From the NCBI RefSeq assembly GCF_007827455.1, contig NZ_VISM01000001.1, positions 434,001 through 498,000 of the forward strand: a stretch of DNA of 64,000 nucleotides. The letters run 5' to 3'. Positions 45,064 to 53,619 of this stretch are shown piece after piece. Within the stretch, counting starts at the first letter, position 1, and each line of letters opens with the position of its first letter. This DNA comes from Lutibacter sp. Hel_I_33_5. Lineage in GTDB: Bacteria > Bacteroidota > Bacteroidia > Flavobacteriales > Flavobacteriaceae. The notes beneath the pieces are model-generated. The model was not told the origin of the DNA. It worked only from the letters and a program-made list of their open reading frames with translations, and made no database searches. Made by a program: the position numbers and the translations under genes.

Positions 45064-46443
45064 CTATCTAAAACGGAATCTTTCACGCTCTCCTTCTAAA
45101 TTAATCATTTCAATTAAAACACTATATCTATTACTAGATAAATTATCTAATTGTTTAACAGCAATTGAAGCTTTACTAATTTTTTTATCATTGATTTTAG
45201 TAATAATAAACCCTTTTAAAGTGTTTTTTGCATTCGTATCATTTCCTGTTCTAATTATCTTCACACCGTTAGATATTCCAAACTTTTTTAGTTCTTTTGT
45301 TGTAAGATCTTTTAGCTCCCATTGAAACTCTGTAGAAATAAAACGGGCAGTTCTTTTTATCAATTTAACTCTCTTTGTTAAAGCATCTCCATCTCTATCA
45401 ACTGTAACATTTACATAATCTCCCGGTCTTTTTGCAGTCAATTGCCCAGTAAGTTCCGAAAATTTAGAAATTTTCACATCATTAATTTTTTTAATGATAT
45501 CACCATCCTTTAAGCCCGCTTTCTTAGCATTACTTTCTTCAGATATTTCTCTAATAATTACGCCTTCAATTTCATCTTTTACCTCTGGTGAAAAACCAAT
45601 AATAGCATCTTGTACACTACCAAACTCTAATAAATCATCTACAATCTTTCTTGCAATATTAGAAGGAACTGCAAAGGAATATCCGATAAAAGAACCTGTT
45701 TTAGAAGTAATTGCAGTATTAATTCCAATTAATTCTCCACGAGTATTCACCAAGGCTCCACCACTATTTCCTGGATTTACAGCAGCATCTGTTTGGATAA
45801 ATGAATCTACCGTTCTATTACCTTCTAAATCTCTTCCCTTTGCACTTACAATTCCTGCAGTTACTGTAGAAGTTAAATTATAAGGATTCCCTACTGCTAA
45901 TACCCACTCTCCTATTTTTACGGTATCAGAGTTTGCGAAAGGAATATAAGGCAACTTATTATCTGCATTAATTTTTAACAAAGCGATATCATTTTTTTCA
46001 TCAGTTCCAATTAACTCCGCTTTATATTTCTTTTGATTATTTAAAGTAATTTCTAATTCTGATGCATTTGCAATTACATGATTATTGGTAATAATATATC
46101 CATCTGGAGAAATAATAACACCACTACCTGTACCTACCTGTTTTCTTGAACCATTTCCATAAAACAAATCTGACCAAGAAGAAACAGAAGAACTAGTAGC
46201 TGTATTTTTAACATGAACTACGGTATTAACCGTTTTTTCTGCAGCTTTTGTAAAATCTGTAGATGTAAGCGGTTTGGTAACTTCATTAATTGCTGGTTTA
46301 AAATTAGTTTGCCAAGTTTGCATTGGCTGTTCAACTTGTTTTTTAACAATAACAGGTTCATTAAATAATTTAAAACCTCCAAGAGCAATTACACCTCCTA
46401 AAATAGCCATTCCTAAATATCCAAAAGCTTTCTTCATATTCAT
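45064..46443 (-). CDS. DegP/HtrA-family periplasmic serine protease
   Basis: 459 residues. An N-terminal membrane anchor or signal (FGYLGMAILGGVIALGGF) precedes the trypsin-like domain with catalytic triad His (IITNNHVIANA), Asp (KNDIALLKI) and Ser (VNPGNSGGALVNTRG). A PDZ domain follows (EGVIIREISEESNAKKAGLKDGDIIKKINDVKI), then a second, more divergent one (GFIITKINDKKI). It degrades or refolds misfolded envelope proteins. Either of two ATGs, at 46443 or 46437, may start it. Confidence 0.93.
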   Translation of the reverse strand: MNMKKAFGYLGMAILGGVIALGGFKLFNEPVIVKKQVEQPMQTWQTNFKPAINEVTKPLTSTDFTKAAEKTVNTVVHVKNTATSSSVSSWSDLFYGNGSRKQVGTGSGVIISPDGYIITNNHVIANASELEITLNNQKKYKAELIGTDEKNDIALLKINADNKLPYIPFANSDTVKIGEWVLAVGNPYNLTSTVTAGIVSAKGRDLEGNRTVDSFIQTDAAVNPGNSGGALVNTRGELIGINTAITSKTGSFIGYSFAVPSNIARKIVDDLLEFGSVQDAIIGFSPEVKDEIEGVIIREISEESNAKKAGLKDGDIIKKINDVKISKFSELTGQLTAKRPGDYVNVTVDRDGDALTKRVKLIKRTARFISTEFQWELKDLTTKELKKFGISNGVKIIRTGNDTNAKNTLKGFIITKINDKKISKASIAVKQLDNLSSNRYSVLIEMINLEGERERFRFR

Positions 46444-46556
46444 AATTTAATTTATAACTCAAATATACAATTTTAACATTTTCGCAAAATCTGTTTAACT
46501 AGTTTTTAACTGACTTTAACCACTTTTTAACAGTGTAAGTTTGTCATTGAAATTAG

Positions 46557-46564
46557 TACCTTTG
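46557..46564 (+). promoter_or_regulatory. Probable -7 box of the dapF promoter
   Basis: TACCTTTG fits TAnnTTTG and ends four bases before the dapF ATG, so the transcript is probably leaderless. A second similar box (TAAGTTTG) lies at 46536-46543. Confidence 0.45.
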
Positions 46565-46568
46565 CTTT

Positions 46569-47345
46569 ATGAATTTAACTTTTCATAAATATCAAGGGAC
46601 TGGAAACGATTTTGTTATGTTTGATAATAGAACAAAAACCTTTCCTAAACAAAACGTAGAAATCATTTCTAAATTATGTGATAGACGTTTTGGTGTTGGT
46701 GCCGATGGTGTTATTTTGATTGAAGATGATGAGAATCATGATTTTAAAATGATTTATTTTAATGCAGATGGGAGTCAGACTTTTTGTGGAAATGGAGGAA
46801 GATGTGCTGTCGCTTTTGCAAAAAAAATAGAAATTATTCATAACAAAACTAATTTTATAGCTTTTGATGGTTCACATTTTGCTGAGATAAATGAAGATAT
46901 CGTTTCTCTACAAATGATAGATGTTGATGAAATACAAGTCAATAAAAATTCTGTATTTACTTATACTGGGACGCAACATCATGTTGAATTGGTTAATGAT
47001 TTAGATAATTTTCCTGTTTTTGAAAAAGGTAGAGAAATTAGAAATCAATATAAAGCTCCAGGAAGTAATGTTAATTTTGTTGAACAAATTAATCATGAAA
47101 CTTTTAGAGTTAGAACCTACGAAAAAGGAGTCGAAAATGAAACATTAGCTTGTGGAACTGGCGTAACCGCAGTTGCAATAGCTATGCATAAAACTAAAAA
47201 AACATCTAGTAATTTAATTTCATTACCTGTTGAAGGTGGAAAATTAGAAGTTTCATTTACTGAAGAAAATGGTATCTATAAAAATGTATTTTTAAAAGGA
47301 CCAGCAACTTTTGTATATAGCGGTAAAATTAATCTGACCACATAG
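46569..47345 (+). CDS. dapF: Diaminopimelate epimerase
   Basis: 258 residues. Interconverts LL- and meso-diaminopimelate for lysine and peptidoglycan. The first catalytic cysteine lies in FNADGSQTFCGNGGRCAV and the second in ENETLACGTGVTAVA. The C-terminus is ordinary up to FVYSGKIN; the final residues LTT and the TAG stop are supplied by the left inverted repeat of the GxxExxY cassette, so that insertion has set the present end of the protein without harming the fold. Confidence 0.95.
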   Translation: MNLTFHKYQGTGNDFVMFDNRTKTFPKQNVEIISKLCDRRFGVGADGVILIEDDENHDFKMIYFNADGSQTFCGNGGRCAVAFAKKIEIIHNKTNFIAFDGSHFAEINEDIVSLQMIDVDEIQVNKNSVFTYTGTQHHVELVNDLDNFPVFEKGREIRNQYKAPGSNVNFVEQINHETFRVRTYEKGVENETLACGTGVTAVAIAMHKTKKTSSNLISLPVEGGKLEVSFTEENGIYKNVFLKGPATFVYSGKINLTT

Positions 47346-47819
47346 AGACATAAAAAAGAATAGAACCTTCATTGAAAGTAACTAAAAAATATCTTGACGA
47401 ATTAACTTATGCTTTTATAGGATGCTGTATTAATGTTCATAAAGAATTGGGCCCTGGATTATTAGAGAATGTTTATCATCAATGTTTAATTGAAGAATTA
47501 AAATATGAGCAAATTTCTTTTTCATCAGAATTAGAAGTATCTGTAAATTATAGAGGCAAAGAAATTAATTCTAAATTAAGAGCTGATTTATTTATTGAAA
47601 ACTGTTTGGTTGTTGAATTAAAATCTGTAAAAGAAATTCAACCTATATTTGAAGTACAATTATTAACATATATGCATTTGTTAAAAGCTCCTAAAGGAAT
47701 TATTGTAAACTTTAATTGTTTAAATATATTTAAAGGAGGACAAAAAACTTTTGTAAATGATATTTTTAGCGAACTACCAGAAAAATAACTATGTTTCCTA
47801 TGTCTCTATGTGGTCAGAT
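47332..47819. mobile_element. 488-bp GxxExxY cassette with 21-bp terminal inverted repeats
   Basis: The left end 47332-47352 (ATCTGACCACATAGAGACAT plus A) is the exact reverse complement of 47799-47819. AATTA stands directly outside both ends (47327-47331 and 47820-47824), which looks like a 5-bp target duplication, although the region is AT-rich. Only one gene, the GxxExxY protein, lies inside. No transposase is present. I recall related CACATAG-type repeats beside GxxExxY genes in other flavobacteria, not verified. The unit reads as a minimal mobile element or a non-autonomous cassette. Confidence 0.75.
47372..47788 (+). CDS. GxxExxY protein (PD-(D/E)xK nuclease-like)
   Basis: 138 residues; the only usable start is TTG at 47372, since the frame is closed by TAA at 47351 and has no ATG. 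The name-giving motif is GPGLLENVYHQCL (G-L-L-E-N-V-Y). A nuclease-type active site follows: Asp in LRADLFIEN and E-x-K in LVVELKSVKEI, then FEVQLLTYMHLLK, matching PDDEXK_3. Its function is unproven; a DNA-cutting role is inferred from the fold. It is the sole cargo of an inverted-repeat-bounded unit between dapF and a GNAT gene. Confidence 0.88.
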   Translation: MKVTKKYLDELTYAFIGCCINVHKELGPGLLENVYHQCLIEELKYEQISFSSELEVSVNYRGKEINSKLRADLFIENCLVVELKSVKEIQPIFEVQLLTYMHLLKAPKGIIVNFNCLNIFKGGQKTFVNDIFSELPEK

Positions 47820-48321
47820 AATTAATTTACGTGCTTTAGAACCCCAAGATTTAGATTTTCTATATCAAATAGAAAACAATGAGTCTTTTTGGCAAGTAAG
47901 TCATACACAAACTCCATTTTCAAAATACATTCTAAAACAATATTTAGAAAATGCTCATTTAGATATTTTTGAAGCGAAACAATTACGTTTAGTTATTGAA
48001 GAAAAAAGCAGTAATAAATCAATTGGAATGATCGATTTATTTGATTTTAACCCACAACATAAACGTGCTGGTATAGGAATTTTAATTCACCCAGATTCAC
48101 AACAAAAAGGATTTGCAACAGAAGCTTTATCATTATTAATTGAGTATAGTTTTACACATTTAAACCTACATCAATTGTATGCCAATATTACTTCTAACAA
48201 TACAAAGAGCATACAATTATTTACAAATCAAAAATTCAAACAAGTAGGTGTTAAAAAAGATTGGATTTTTAACAAAGGAATTTATAAAGACGAAATTTTA
48301 TTTCAATTAATTCATGAATAA
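47791..48321 (+). CDS. GNAT acetyltransferase, SpeG-like
   Basis: 176 residues. GNAT fold with INLRALEPQDLDFLYQIENNE at the N-terminus, motif A GIGILIHPDSQQKGFATEALSLL and the C-terminal LYANITSNNTKSIQLFTNQKF. Relatives acetylate spermidine or protein N-termini; the substrate is unknown. The first eight to ten codons, including both candidate ATGs (47791 and 47800), are made from the right inverted repeat of the GxxExxY cassette, so the present start was created by that insertion. Overlaps mltG by eight bases. Confidence 0.88.
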   Translation: MFPMSLCGQIINLRALEPQDLDFLYQIENNESFWQVSHTQTPFSKYILKQYLENAHLDIFEAKQLRLVIEEKSSNKSIGMIDLFDFNPQHKRAGIGILIHPDSQQKGFATEALSLLIEYSFTHLNLHQLYANITSNNTKSIQLFTNQKFKQVGVKKDWIFNKGIYKDEILFQLIHE

Positions 48322-49342
48322 AAAAATTCTTTACATAGCGGCAGCAATACTTTTTTTAGTATCTGCAATTATTGGTTTTAACTATTATCAAAAAATATTT
48401 GGAAAGACCATTACTAAAAAAGGTGCTATTTTTATTGGTAGTAATTATCATTTAATGGATGTAAAAAAAATATTAACTGAGTTTACTACTAAACCAGAAG
48501 ACTTCTTTTATGTAGCAGAAAAGAAAAAATTTACCAAACCAAAAGCTGGTAAATATGTTTTAAAAGAAGGAATGTCGATGAATGACGTTGTTAATCTTTT
48601 ACGAAGTGGGAATCAAACACCAGTAAAAATTTCTTTTAATAATCAAGACACCTTAGAAAAATTGGCTGGTAGAATTGCGGAACAGTTAGAAATCGATTCA
48701 ATTACTTTTTTAAAAGTAATTAAGAACCCCCAGTTTTTAGAAAAAAACAACTTCTCCAAAAAATCTGTTTTAGGAATGTTTATTCCAAATAGTTATGAAT
48801 TCTACTGGAATACATCAGCAGAAAAATTTAGAGATAAAATGCTACGTGAATACAAACGTTTTTGGAATTCTGATAGATTGGAAAAAGCAAAGAAACTAAA
48901 GTTATCTCAAGAAGAAGTTATTACGTTAGCTTCCATTGTACAAAAAGAAACAGCAAAAAAAATAGAGAGACCAATTGTAGCCGGTTTATATTTAAATCGT
49001 TTAAAAAGTGGATGGCCATTACAAGCTGACCCAACTATTATTTATTGTGTCAAAGAAATAAAAGGGCAAGATTATGTAGTAAAAAGAGTCTTAACCAAAG
49101 ATTTAGAAATCAAATCACCTTATAACACATATAAAAACAGAGGTTTACCACCAACATTAATTGCTATGCCAGATATTTCTGCGATTGATGGTGTTTTAAA
49201 TGCTAAAAAACACAACTACTTATACATGTGTGCTAGTGTAGATAATATTGGTTATCACGCCTTTTCAAGCTCTTTACGCCAACATAACAATAACGCAGCT
49301 AAATATCATTTTTGGTTAAATAAACGAAGAATAAATCGTTAG
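48314..49342 (+). CDS. mltG: Endolytic murein transglycosylase
   Basis: 342 residues. One membrane helix at the N-terminus (ILYIAAAILFLVSAIIGF), then a YceG domain with the catalytic Glu in LASIVQKETAKKIERPIVAGLYLNRL and the motif WPLQADPTIIY. MltG cleaves nascent peptidoglycan strands in the periplasm and sets their length. It overlaps the GNAT gene and is four bases ahead of the DUF2279 gene, so the three are probably one transcript from dapF onward. Confidence 0.95.
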   Translation: MNKKILYIAAAILFLVSAIIGFNYYQKIFGKTITKKGAIFIGSNYHLMDVKKILTEFTTKPEDFFYVAEKKKFTKPKAGKYVLKEGMSMNDVVNLLRSGNQTPVKISFNNQDTLEKLAGRIAEQLEIDSITFLKVIKNPQFLEKNNFSKKSVLGMFIPNSYEFYWNTSAEKFRDKMLREYKRFWNSDRLEKAKKLKLSQEEVITLASIVQKETAKKIERPIVAGLYLNRLKSGWPLQADPTIIYCVKEIKGQDYVVKRVLTKDLEIKSPYNTYKNRGLPPTLIAMPDISAIDGVLNAKKHNYLYMCASVDNIGYHAFSSSLRQHNNNAAKYHFWLNKRRINR

Positions 49343-49346
49343 TAAA

Positions 49347-50279
49347 ATGATTGAAATAAAGAAAAAAAAGATGCTATTCTCGAGAAATCGAGAAGTTATT
49401 TTCTTACTACTTTTCTTTTTTTCATTTACTTTTTATGGCCAAAACTCAACTTTTTGGAAGAAATCTGACACACTAAACAAAAAAAGAAGAAATGCTGTTA
49501 TTATTTCTGAAAGCATTTTAGGTTTAGGAACTTTAGTTGCGCTTGATCAATTGTGGTACGCGGATTTTCCTCGCTCGGGTTTTCATTTTATTAATGATAA
49601 TAACGAATGGAAACAGCTTGATAAAGTTGGACACATGATGACTTCATATTATATAGGAAGAGCCGGTATGGAGGTTTTACATTGGTCTGGAGTGAAGAAA
49701 AAAGACCAACTAATTTATGGAGCTACCTTAGGTTTTACATTTTTAACTGCCATTGAAGTATTAGATGGGTTTTCTAAACGTTGGGGCGCATCTTTTGGAG
49801 ATATTTTGGCAAATGCTGGAGGAACAGGATTATTAGTAGGACAAGAATTAATTTGGAAAGAACAACGAATTACTATGAAATATTCGTTCCACCAAACTGA
49901 ATTTTCTCAGCGAAGACCCAATGTTTTAGGTAAAAACTTCATTGAACAATCTTTAAAAGATTATAACGGGCAAACTTATTGGTTATCAGCAAATATCTGG
50001 TCTTTCAACAAGAATAGTAATTTTCCGAAATGGTTAAATATTGCTTTTGGTTATGGCGCAGATGGGATGTTATACGGAACAGAATCAGTTACAAACTTAA
50101 TTTCACAAGATCCTTTTAGACAATATTATCTAAGTTTGGATCTAGATTTAACAAAAATTAATACAAAATCAAAATTTCTAAAATCTGTGTTTTCTGTTAT
50201 CAATTTTATAAAAATTCCAGCTCCTACCTTAGAAATTGACAGTAAAGGTCGATTTAAATTTCATTATCTGTATTTCTAA
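49347..50279 (+). CDS. DUF2279 (YfiM-like) outer-membrane protein
   Basis: 310 residues. A hydrophobic N-terminal segment (VIFLLLFFFSFTFYGQ) is preceded by a basic stretch, so the signal peptide may start at the internal Met at 49371. The DUF2279 core reads QLDKVGHMMTSYYIGRAGMEVLHWSG and GASFGDILANAGG. The C-terminal half has beta-strand-like repeats. Function unknown, but YfiM-type proteins are envelope lipoproteins. A hairpin with a GAAA loop (49377-49394) lies in its first codons. Confidence 0.82.
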   Translation: MIEIKKKKMLFSRNREVIFLLLFFFSFTFYGQNSTFWKKSDTLNKKRRNAVIISESILGLGTLVALDQLWYADFPRSGFHFINDNNEWKQLDKVGHMMTSYYIGRAGMEVLHWSGVKKKDQLIYGATLGFTFLTAIEVLDGFSKRWGASFGDILANAGGTGLLVGQELIWKEQRITMKYSFHQTEFSQRRPNVLGKNFIEQSLKDYNGQTYWLSANIWSFNKNSNFPKWLNIAFGYGADGMLYGTESVTNLISQDPFRQYYLSLDLDLTKINTKSKFLKSVFSVINFIKIPAPTLEIDSKGRFKFHYLYF

Positions 50280-50323
50280 CACATTTAATCACTCTGATTA
50301 TCAGTAGTTTATTTTTTTTACAA

Positions 50324-50331
50324 TATCTTTG
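50324..50331 (+). promoter_or_regulatory. Probable -7 box upstream of the lysozyme-like gene
   Basis: TATCTTTG fits TAnnTTTG. Transcription from here would begin near 50337 and include the whole signal-peptide frame that starts with ATT near 50356. Confidence 0.45.
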
Positions 50332-50355
50332 CAACAGCAAAACAGAGAATTTTAA

Positions 50356-50937
50356 ATTATTAAAAAAGTATTTTTAATAGCAATTATTTTTGTTTTTACT
50401 GGCTTTACATCCCTCAGTAAATATAACAAACCCCCATCAGAATTGGTGACTAACCCAATTTATAATGATGTAGAAATTCCTTATTTAAAAAATGATTTTG
50501 TTGGTTTTAAAGAAGCTGTCGCTTTTAAAGAATCTCAAGGAAAATATAACGTAGTTAATACATTAGGTTATTTAGGGAAATATCAATTTGGTAGAACTAC
50601 TTTAGAACGGTTTAATATCTATAATACCCATTATTTTTTACAAAATCCAGAATTACAAGAAAAAGCATTTATTGCTTTGTGTAAAGTAAATAAATGGATT
50701 TTACGAAAAGATATAATTCGATCAGTTGGCAAAATCATTAACGGGATTAAAATTACAGAATCAGGTATTATTGCTGCCGCACATTTAAGTGGCGCAGGAA
50801 ATGTAAAAAAATACTTGAGATCTAATGGTACTCAAAAATTTTCTGATGCTTATGGAGCCTCTATTCAATTATATCTGAGAAAATTTGCTGGTTATGATGT
50901 TTCTGAAATTGTAGCAGACCGAAAACCAATATTATAA
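50356..50937 (+). CDS. Secreted lysozyme-like protein with probable ATT start
   Basis: About 193 residues from ATT at 50356 (or 50359). The frame opens right after TAA at 50353 and reads IIKKVFLIAIIFVFTGFTSLS, a clear signal peptide, but it has no ATG, GTG or TTG before TTG at 50443. The mature part has AFKESQGKYNVVNTLGYLGKYQFG, where the Glu and the G-Y-x-G-x-Y-Q-F pattern resemble lysozyme-like transglycosylases, and IIAAAHLSGAGNVKKYL. Starting at 50443 would remove the export signal. Either AUU initiation or a mutated ATG is implied. Confidence 0.7.
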   Translation: MIKKVFLIAIIFVFTGFTSLSKYNKPPSELVTNPIYNDVEIPYLKNDFVGFKEAVAFKESQGKYNVVNTLGYLGKYQFGRTTLERFNIYNTHYFLQNPELQEKAFIALCKVNKWILRKDIIRSVGKIINGIKITESGIIAAAHLSGAGNVKKYLRSNGTQKFSDAYGASIQLYLRKFAGYDVSEIVADRKPIL

Positions 50938-51642
50938 TTACTTCTGAATTATAAAAATTGCAGGTTTTTTATGTAAATCTGGATTTTCCGATTTCCAATC
51001 TTTTATCGATAATGTTTTAATATATTCTGATGATAAAGTTAAATCTACAGCAATACAAAGTTGTGTATTTGGTGTTAAACCAGCTTTTAAATCAGTAAAC
51101 ATTTTTTCGTTTCTATAGGGAGTTTCAATAAATATTTGCGACTGATTTCTATCTTTTGATAAACGTTCTAAATCTTTAATAGCTCTTTTTCTATCTGATT
51201 TATCAATTGGTAAATACCCGTTAAAAGCAAAATTTTGTCCGTTTAAGCCAGAACTCATTAATGCCATTAAAATAGACGAAGGCCCTACAAGTGGAATTAC
51301 TTGTATGTTCTTTTCATGCGCTAATTTTACAATCACAGCTCCTGGATCTGCAACTGCAGGAACACCAGCTTCAGAAAGTAAACCAACATTAACTCCTTCA
51401 TTACAAATATCTAGGTAAGTACTTGTTTCAATATCTTCTGCATACTTATCAAGCAGCATTATTTTTAAAGAAGATTGCTCTTTTCTAGAAGTAATTTTTT
51501 TTATAAAACGTCTTGCAGATTTTTCGTTTTCAACAATAAAAACATCAACCTCTTCAATTACTTTTTTTACAGATATTGGCATTACCTCAAGAGGCTCTGT
51601 ATTTCCTAATGTTGTTGGGATTAAATAAAGTTTACCTTTCAT
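50938..51642 (-). CDS. Tetrapyrrole-methylase-fold methyltransferase (RsmI-like)
   Basis: 234 residues. GKLYLIPTTLGNTEPLEVMP, VFIVENEKSARRFIKK, GLLSEAGVPAVADPGAVIVKLAH and VPLVGPSSILMALMSSGLNGQNFAFNGYLP are the SAM-binding and core motifs of the RsmI/YraL family, which 2'-O-methylates 16S rRNA C1402. This is the shorter flavobacterial version, also called SAM-dependent methyltransferase, and its exact target is not proven. The start overlaps the LMW phosphatase stop by 11 bases. Confidence 0.88.
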   Translation of the reverse strand: MKGKLYLIPTTLGNTEPLEVMPISVKKVIEEVDVFIVENEKSARRFIKKITSRKEQSSLKIMLLDKYAEDIETSTYLDICNEGVNVGLLSEAGVPAVADPGAVIVKLAHEKNIQVIPLVGPSSILMALMSSGLNGQNFAFNGYLPIDKSDRKRAIKDLERLSKDRNQSQIFIETPYRNEKMFTDLKAGLTPNTQLCIAVDLTLSSEYIKTLSIKDWKSENPDLHKKPAIFIIQK

Positions 51643-52093
51643 TGTCTAATGTATTTACAACTATTTCACACGCTTCCTCTAGCATTCTATACACATTTTC
51701 AAAACCTTCTTTTCCGCCATAATAAGGGTCTGGAACACTATTGTTTTGATCTGGATACACTTCATTTAAAATCATCTTCACTTTGCAAGTATCAGCCTCA
51801 CCTCTAGATAACGTCAAAATATTATAATAATTACTTTCGTCCATTGTATAAATAATGTCAAAAGCATCAAAATCATTTACAGTGAATTTTCTAGCTCTCT
51901 GATTGGTTATATTGATGTTATATTTTCTAGCCACTTCAATTGAACGCTCATCTGGTAGTTTACCTACATGATATGCAGCAGTTCCAGCTGAATCTACTGT
52001 TATCTTTTCTGGATTCACTTTAGATTCTAAAATACCATGTGCTAATGGAGAACGACAAATATTCCCCAAACAGACCATTAAAATGCGTTTCAT
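51632..52093 (-). CDS. Low-molecular-weight protein tyrosine phosphatase
   Basis: 153 residues. The C-x5-R-S loop is at the N-terminus (VCLGNICRSP) and the general-acid Asp lies in VPDPYYGG. It can dephosphorylate BY-kinases of the Wzc type, and one such kinase lies at 34.8-37.2 kb, but a link between them is not shown. In flavobacteria this gene commonly sits between dnaA and the RsmI-like gene, as here. Confidence 0.93.
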   Translation of the reverse strand: MKRILMVCLGNICRSPLAHGILESKVNPEKITVDSAGTAAYHVGKLPDERSIEVARKYNINITNQRARKFTVNDFDAFDIIYTMDESNYYNILTLSRGEADTCKVKMILNEVYPDQNNSVPDPYYGGKEGFENVYRMLEEACEIVVNTLDNER

Positions 52094-52103
52094 AATGAGA
52101 AGT

Positions 52104-53531
52104 TTAGAACGTCAACTTCTTGGTTAAGTCTTCTACGTACTTTCTGAATTGCTTATCAGTTTCAGTTAAATTATCTACTGTTTTACAAGCATGTAAAACG
52201 GTTGCATGATCTCTCTGACCAATCTGATTTCCAATACTTGCCAACGATGTTTTAGTTAATCGTTTTGCAAAAAACATAGCTAATTGACGTGCTTGTACAA
52301 TATGACGTTTTCTTGTTTTAGATTGTAATGTTGCAACATCCATATCAAAATATTTTGATACTTCTTTTTGTATAAAATCTATAGAAACTTCTTTCTTAGT
52401 GTTTTTTACAAATTTATCTACAATCTGTTTTGCTAATTCTATCGTATATTCTCTTCTGTTAAAAGAAGCTTGTGCAATCATAGAAATTACAACACCTTCT
52501 AACTCACGTACATTAGATTTAATATTTTTAGCAATATATTCTATAATATCTTCTGGCATTTCTACACCATCTCTAAACAATTTGTTTTCAAGAATAGAAA
52601 TTCTAGTTTCATAATCTGGTGCTTGCAATTCTGCCGATAATCCCCATTTAAAACGAGATAATAAACGTTGTTCGATATCTTGCATATCAACAGGCGCTTT
52701 ATCAGACGTTAAAATAACTTGCTTCCCATTTTGATGTAAATGATTAAATATATGGAAGAATACATCTTGTGTACCAGCTTTACCCGATAAGAATTGAACA
52801 TCATCAATAATTAACACGTCAATCATTTGATAGAAATGAATAAAATCATTTCTAGTATTCGATTTTACAGAATCTATAAATTGCTGGGTAAATTTTTCTG
52901 AAGAAATATATAATACAGTTTTGTCTGGATATTTATCTTTTATATCTACACCAATAGCATGTGCTAAATGTGTTTTTCCTAAACCAACACCTCCATAAAT
53001 TAATAATGGATTAAAAGAAGTTCCACCTGGTTTATTTGCTACTGCCATACCAGCAGAACGCGCTAAACGGTTTGAATCTCCTTCAACAAAATTTACAAAA
53101 TTATAGGTTGGATTTAATTGTGATTCTATTTTAACTTTTTGCAATCCTGGAATTACAAAAGGGTTTCTAAGTTCTCTTTTATTAGTATCCAAAGGAACCG
53201 TAACCTTTTGAGGTTTTAATGGATTTCTATTTGAACTTGGAATTTTTACTGTCTGTGGTCTATTACTACTATACGTATTTTCCATACGCACATCGTAAAT
53301 CAATTTTGCATCTTCACCCAATTGTCTAACCAACGCAACTCTAAGCAATTTAATATAATGCTCTTCTAACCATTCATAAAAAAACTTACTAGGAACTTGA
53401 ATTGTTAACGCTTCACCTGATAACTTAACAGGTTTGATAGGTTCAAACCAAGTTTTATATGCTTGAGGTTTTATATTGTCCTTTATAAAAGACAAGCATT
53501 CGTTCCAAACTGATTCAGCAGTTTTAGCCAT
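52104..53531 (-). CDS. dnaA: Chromosomal replication initiator DnaA
   Basis: 475 residues. Domain I at the N-terminus (VWNECLSFIKDNIKPQAYKTWFEPIKP), AAA+ domain with Walker A YGGVGLGKTH and Walker B VLIIDDVQFLSGK, and domain IV with the DNA-binding signature GQRDHATVLHACKTV. DnaA opens the origin. One DnaA-box-like site lies 80 bases upstream, consistent with self-regulation. Its neighbours, LMW phosphatase and thioesterase, are the usual ones in this family. Confidence 0.97.
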   Translation of the reverse strand: MAKTAESVWNECLSFIKDNIKPQAYKTWFEPIKPVKLSGEALTIQVPSKFFYEWLEEHYIKLLRVALVRQLGEDAKLIYDVRMENTYSSNRPQTVKIPSSNRNPLKPQKVTVPLDTNKRELRNPFVIPGLQKVKIESQLNPTYNFVNFVEGDSNRLARSAGMAVANKPGGTSFNPLLIYGGVGLGKTHLAHAIGVDIKDKYPDKTVLYISSEKFTQQFIDSVKSNTRNDFIHFYQMIDVLIIDDVQFLSGKAGTQDVFFHIFNHLHQNGKQVILTSDKAPVDMQDIEQRLLSRFKWGLSAELQAPDYETRISILENKLFRDGVEMPEDIIEYIAKNIKSNVRELEGVVISMIAQASFNRREYTIELAKQIVDKFVKNTKKEVSIDFIQKEVSKYFDMDVATLQSKTRKRHIVQARQLAMFFAKRLTKTSLASIGNQIGQRDHATVLHACKTVDNLTETDKQFRKYVEDLTKKLTF

Positions 53532-53610
53532 GTATAGATTGACAGATATTTTTGGTTAATGTTTGGTTATTCTGGACTCTTTTCTACCTTTTTCTTAAGC
53601 CTTACAAAAG

Positions 53611-53619
53611 TGTGAATAA
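53611..53619 (-). promoter_or_regulatory. DnaA box in the dnaA/thioesterase gap
   Basis: TTATTCACA on the minus strand fits the consensus TTWTNCACA. It is the only convincing box in the 172-base gap, and nearby AT-rich DNA includes the tandem TTTGGTTAAT/TTTGGTTATT. More boxes would be expected at a full oriC, so this is more likely a dnaA regulatory site. Confidence 0.5.
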
